Part shown: positions 52,197-54,507 of the stretch, one piece after another
How the letters are laid out: the number at the start of each line of letters is the position of its first letter
Numbering within the stretch: the first letter of the stretch is position 1
NCBI GenBank assembly: GCA_052033935.1
Contig: JBPOJE010000066.1
Location: 1-54,507, forward strand
DNA length: 54,507 nucleotides
Direction of reading: 5' to 3'
Origin: JAGVUD01 sp052033935
GTDB lineage: Bacteria > Armatimonadota > UBA5829 > DSUL01
Position numbers and translations under genes: made by a program
The notes under the pieces: model-generated
Seen by the model: only the letters and a program-made list of their open reading frames with translations
Databases searched by the model: none
Told to the model about the DNA's origin: nothing

Positions 52197-54380
52197 CTAC
52201 AGATTCCGCTGCAGTTCGGACATTGCCTGCACCATGACATCCTTCAGCCATCCAGCAAACCTCTTCCTGGTGGCCTCCTCGGTCTCGCTGTAGTAAAACA
52301 GGAACGGTTCGGCAGTCACCAGCGCCAGAGTCCTGGTCTTGTCGCCTTCGGCTCCCTCGTCCTCAAACTGGATGAAGGCGCTGCAGGCCATCACCCCCTC
52401 AAAATCATAGGCCGCCCCGTGGAATGAGAACACCAGGTGAGCAGTGCGGTCCCAGAACAGCCGCAACCGAACCCAGGACCGGTAAGCCTGGGTATTGGCG
52501 AAGTAGTGTAACCGTCGGGCCGTCTCGACGACGTCGCTCCGCCACCAGTAGTCGTTATCCGTGCCCGACCGGTCGACAACGCAGCCGAAGTCGCTGTCGA
52601 TCGCTCTGATCTGTGGCAGCAGCTTGTTTCGTAGTTGCTCAAGCTCCAAAAAGACCGTTTCCTCGTGAAGTCTTGCGTGGACGAATACGGTCTGGAGCGC
52701 CTCTCGTTTCTGCCGAAGGCCCTCGACTACCCCGCCAACCAGTTCGTCCAGTGGCCGGTTGTCGGTCAGGACCTGCTCCGAAATTCTGATTGCTTTCATA
52801 AACTGATCGATCTGCAGCTTTACAAACAAATCCACCAGTGGCTTCAGATCGCCTGCATCAGCCTTCCCCAGCGCCGCGATATAGGCGCTTCGGTCGTCAC
52901 GGCGGACAACCAGGGGGAAAAGGCCAGCCTGTATAAACACTAATGAGGCGAGCGACCGCACGATTCGACCGTTGCCGTCCTGAAATGGATGGATCCGCGT
53001 GAACCTGTGGTGCAGCCAGGCGGCGGCGATCTCGACGGGTACCCTGTCGCGATGGCCAAGGTGCATTTCTATGAGGCGGTCCATTTCCGCCGCAACGTGT
53101 TCGGGAGGGCAATAGGTGCAAGTCGTCCCATCCGGTCGAGCGGGATTGTTGGGCAGCTTCTTGTAATCGCCTTTGATGAGCGGCGCCTGTACTCTTCGGC
53201 CCTGAGAATCCACGGCGTCAACGTGCGTCTGATGCTGCACCATCAGGTGATGAAGCTCCTTGATGTATGCCGTCGAAAGCGGTCTTCGCTCCGCTACGTA
53301 GTCAAACAGGCCCTCAAGTGCATCGTGCTGGTCCTTGATCAACTGAATCACATATGCCGGCGGCTTGCTTGTGGAGCCGTGTTCGAGCAGCGCTTCACCA
53401 AGTCCCTTCTCGATGAGCAGTTGTGTGACTCCCCGGTCAATGTCATACAGTCTTTCGAGAATGCCGGTCTCGATAGCCCACTCGCGAGCCAGCCGCTCGT
53501 TGAAAGTGTGAAACTGCTCGGTGTCCTTCAGTTTTGCCCGCTGGGCTTCCCACACCATTAGGAGGCTTGCCAACTCCCCCGATGCAAGCGCTGCAGCATC
53601 GTCGGGCACATCTGTGATGAACTCCCATACGCTCTGTATGCTCATTTCAATTCCTGCCCTTTCCATCGCCTTCGCCTGCCACTCCTTCGCGTTCGGCAGC
53701 ACGCGAAACACCCCGAAATCGAACCTCGAGAGCGGGTTCAGCGTCTTCCTCAGCTCCTCAACGCTTGCACCCGGCACCCCCATCGTCTCGCCGAGCGCGC
53801 CGAGCATGGCCCGTACCCTGGGCGGCTCCTTCGCGGCCGCCCGTGCAAGCCGTTCGTAACGGCCTTCCTCGCGCAGCAGCTTCTGCATCCTTGCCACCGT
53901 CTCTTCCGACGACAGCTCGGACCAGCGTCCCCGATCTCGAAGAATCTCCAGGATGGCGGCGTCCTCGGTGCCCAGAGATCGCGGCAGTTCAGGGCGGCGC
54001 GTGATTACCCTGGCGCCCTCAAGGCGCGACGGCTTGTTTGCCGCCGAAACGGCATACACCGCCACCGGTGACGTCTGCGTCGAGAAGCCGAGGACGTTTG
54101 CGGCAGTGGGGCCCGTCGGTCGTGCGCTGCCACCGAGCACTTTGAACACCACAGCGGACTCCCGCGGCCGGCTGGGGCCGACGACTGTCTGCTCCGGCTT
54201 GTGGTAGACGCCCTTGCGCACGCGCTGGAGCACGCCCTCCCTGCTGAGACGCGACAGGGCCTGGCTGACGGCGGCAGGCGGCAGGCCCGCAAAGTCAGCG
54301 TAAGTCCAGAGCCTCGATCCGCCGGCGCTCACGTTTCGCCGCACAACCCCCATCGCGCTCTTCGGTCTAGTGTACTGCAC
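52197..54380 (-). CDS. DUF6088 (AbiEi-like antitoxin)-Fic fusion protein
   Basis: 727 residues from GTG 54380; ATG 54353 is another start. Residues 1-200 match DUF6088/AbiEi-like proteins: a winged helix (LWTYADFAGLPPAAVSQALSRL, GVLQRVRKGVYHKP) and then GPTAANVLGFSTQ and EGARVITRRPELPR. Residues 214-330 form a linker with WAIETGILERLYDID (302-316), at the place where Fic proteins carry an inhibitory or N-terminal helix. The Fic core (about 340-520) has HPFQDGNGRIVR at 464-475 with all catalytic residues of H-x-F-x-D-G-N-G-R-x-x-R. About 200 further residues (520-727) form a C-terminal domain I do not recognise. Fic enzymes usually AMPylate or otherwise modify proteins. An antitoxin-type DNA-binding domain fused to it suggests a self-regulated toxin-like or defence protein. 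Confidence 0.85.
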   Translation of the reverse strand: MQYTRPKSAMGVVRRNVSAGGSRLWTYADFAGLPPAAVSQALSRLSREGVLQRVRKGVYHKPEQTVVGPSRPRESAVVFKVLGGSARPTGPTAANVLGFSTQTSPVAVYAVSAANKPSRLEGARVITRRPELPRSLGTEDAAILEILRDRGRWSELSSEETVARMQKLLREEGRYERLARAAAKEPPRVRAMLGALGETMGVPGASVEELRKTLNPLSRFDFGVFRVLPNAKEWQAKAMERAGIEMSIQSVWEFITDVPDDAAALASGELASLLMVWEAQRAKLKDTEQFHTFNERLAREWAIETGILERLYDIDRGVTQLLIEKGLGEALLEHGSTSKPPAYVIQLIKDQHDALEGLFDYVAERRPLSTAYIKELHHLMVQHQTHVDAVDSQGRRVQAPLIKGDYKKLPNNPARPDGTTCTYCPPEHVAAEMDRLIEMHLGHRDRVPVEIAAAWLHHRFTRIHPFQDGNGRIVRSLASLVFIQAGLFPLVVRRDDRSAYIAALGKADAGDLKPLVDLFVKLQIDQFMKAIRISEQVLTDNRPLDELVGGVVEGLRQKREALQTVFVHARLHEETVFLELEQLRNKLLPQIRAIDSDFGCVVDRSGTDNDYWWRSDVVETARRLHYFANTQAYRSWVRLRLFWDRTAHLVFSFHGAAYDFEGVMACSAFIQFEDEGAEGDKTRTLALVTAEPFLFYYSETEEATRKRFAGWLKDVMVQAMSELQRNL

Positions 54381-54507
54381 ACAGATAGCGTGCCCTGCGC
54401 GGGCTACTTTGGCGAGTATGGTGGCGGCATCCTTCTTCCATAGGAAGACCTTGGGGTCTTCATTGTGAGCTTCGAGGAAACGACAGATCGCCTCCTCCAG
54501 TTCGCGG
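54381..54507 (-). mobile_element. C-terminal end of an IS630-family transposase, in frame with the Fic gene
   Basis: Reading the minus strand from the window edge gives RELEEAICRFLEAHNEDP, KVFLWKKDAATILAKVARAG, which is the familiar end of IS630-family transposases (F-I-x-x-H-N-x-x-P-K-P-F-x-W-T ... I-L-A-K-V-x-R). No stop follows; the frame runs into the Fic fusion protein. The main body lies outside the window, so completeness cannot be judged. The insertion probably removed the original promoter or first codons of the Fic gene. Confidence 0.7.

Noticed and set aside
1..54507. rRNA or tRNA genes
   Set aside because: No rRNA-like conserved stretches or cloverleaf with a GTTCGA-type arm were recognised by eye; a dedicated scan would be decisive.

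Overview
The window is GC-rich bacterial DNA from a heterotroph that makes and breaks polysaccharides. Several genes point towards Armatimonadota or a neighbouring deep phylum: a DUF1559-type pseudopilin with an ILFPVFARARERARQ-like helix and an H-X9-DG tail, a PEP-CTERM protein, Tat-signal Gfo/Idh/MocA and glycyl-radical proteins, and many secreted glycosidase or lyase-like proteins of 700-1250 residues. This placement is inferred from protein style; no rRNA or tRNA was recognised.

Layout. (1) 0.1-9.0 kb is a carbohydrate-degradation block: a DUF6807/PmoA-like fragment coupled to a Tat-signal oxidoreductase, a heparinase II/III-like protein downstream of a GH42-like beta-galactosidase, and a divergent six-hairpin glycosidase. 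(2) 9.1-28.9 kb is a minus-strand exopolysaccharide locus of 14 genes: SLBB export protein, Wzc-like kinase, flippase, seven glycosyltransferases, an O-antigen-ligase/polymerase, a GT-C membrane protein and a secreted GH-A-clan glycosidase. Most junctions are 4-base stop/start overlaps. A long leader with a candidate promoter precedes it. (3) 29.4-31.6 kb is one more secreted toroid (lyase-like) protein. (4) 31.6-34.6 kb is a small decaying accessory island: two fragments of a DNA methyltransferase, a nuclease-like gene, a small protein, a Phd/RelE toxin-antitoxin pair, and three copies of a 135-bp palindromic MITE-like element.

(5) 34.6-37.3 kb is a K+-independent-type H+-pyrophosphatase gene with a strong promoter, a structured leader and a terminator-like hairpin before its start codon. 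(6) 37.4-45.9 kb holds a GH101/DUF5696-like secreted protein with a beta-hydroxyacid dehydrogenase, divergent from a sugar ABC importer (binding lipoprotein and two permeases, no ATPase here) and a pseudopilin. (7) 45.9-49.1 kb encodes a glycyl-radical enzyme with an apparent Tat signal and its two-cluster radical-SAM activase. (8) 49.4-54.5 kb has a PEP-CTERM protein, a DUF2157 gene broken by an in-frame TAG, a truncated GDYXXLXY gene, a small ORF, a DUF6088(AbiEi-like)-Fic fusion protein, and the C-terminal end of an IS630-family transposase that reads in frame into the Fic gene at the window edge.

A plausible joint picture is that secreted lyases and glycosidases release sugars, the ABC importer takes them up, oxidoreductases and the glycyl-radical enzyme process them, and the EPS locus builds and exports a glycan. 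The most novel-looking items are the 135-bp MITE-like repeat, the exported-looking glycyl-radical enzyme, the DUF6088-Fic fusion, and the hppA leader.
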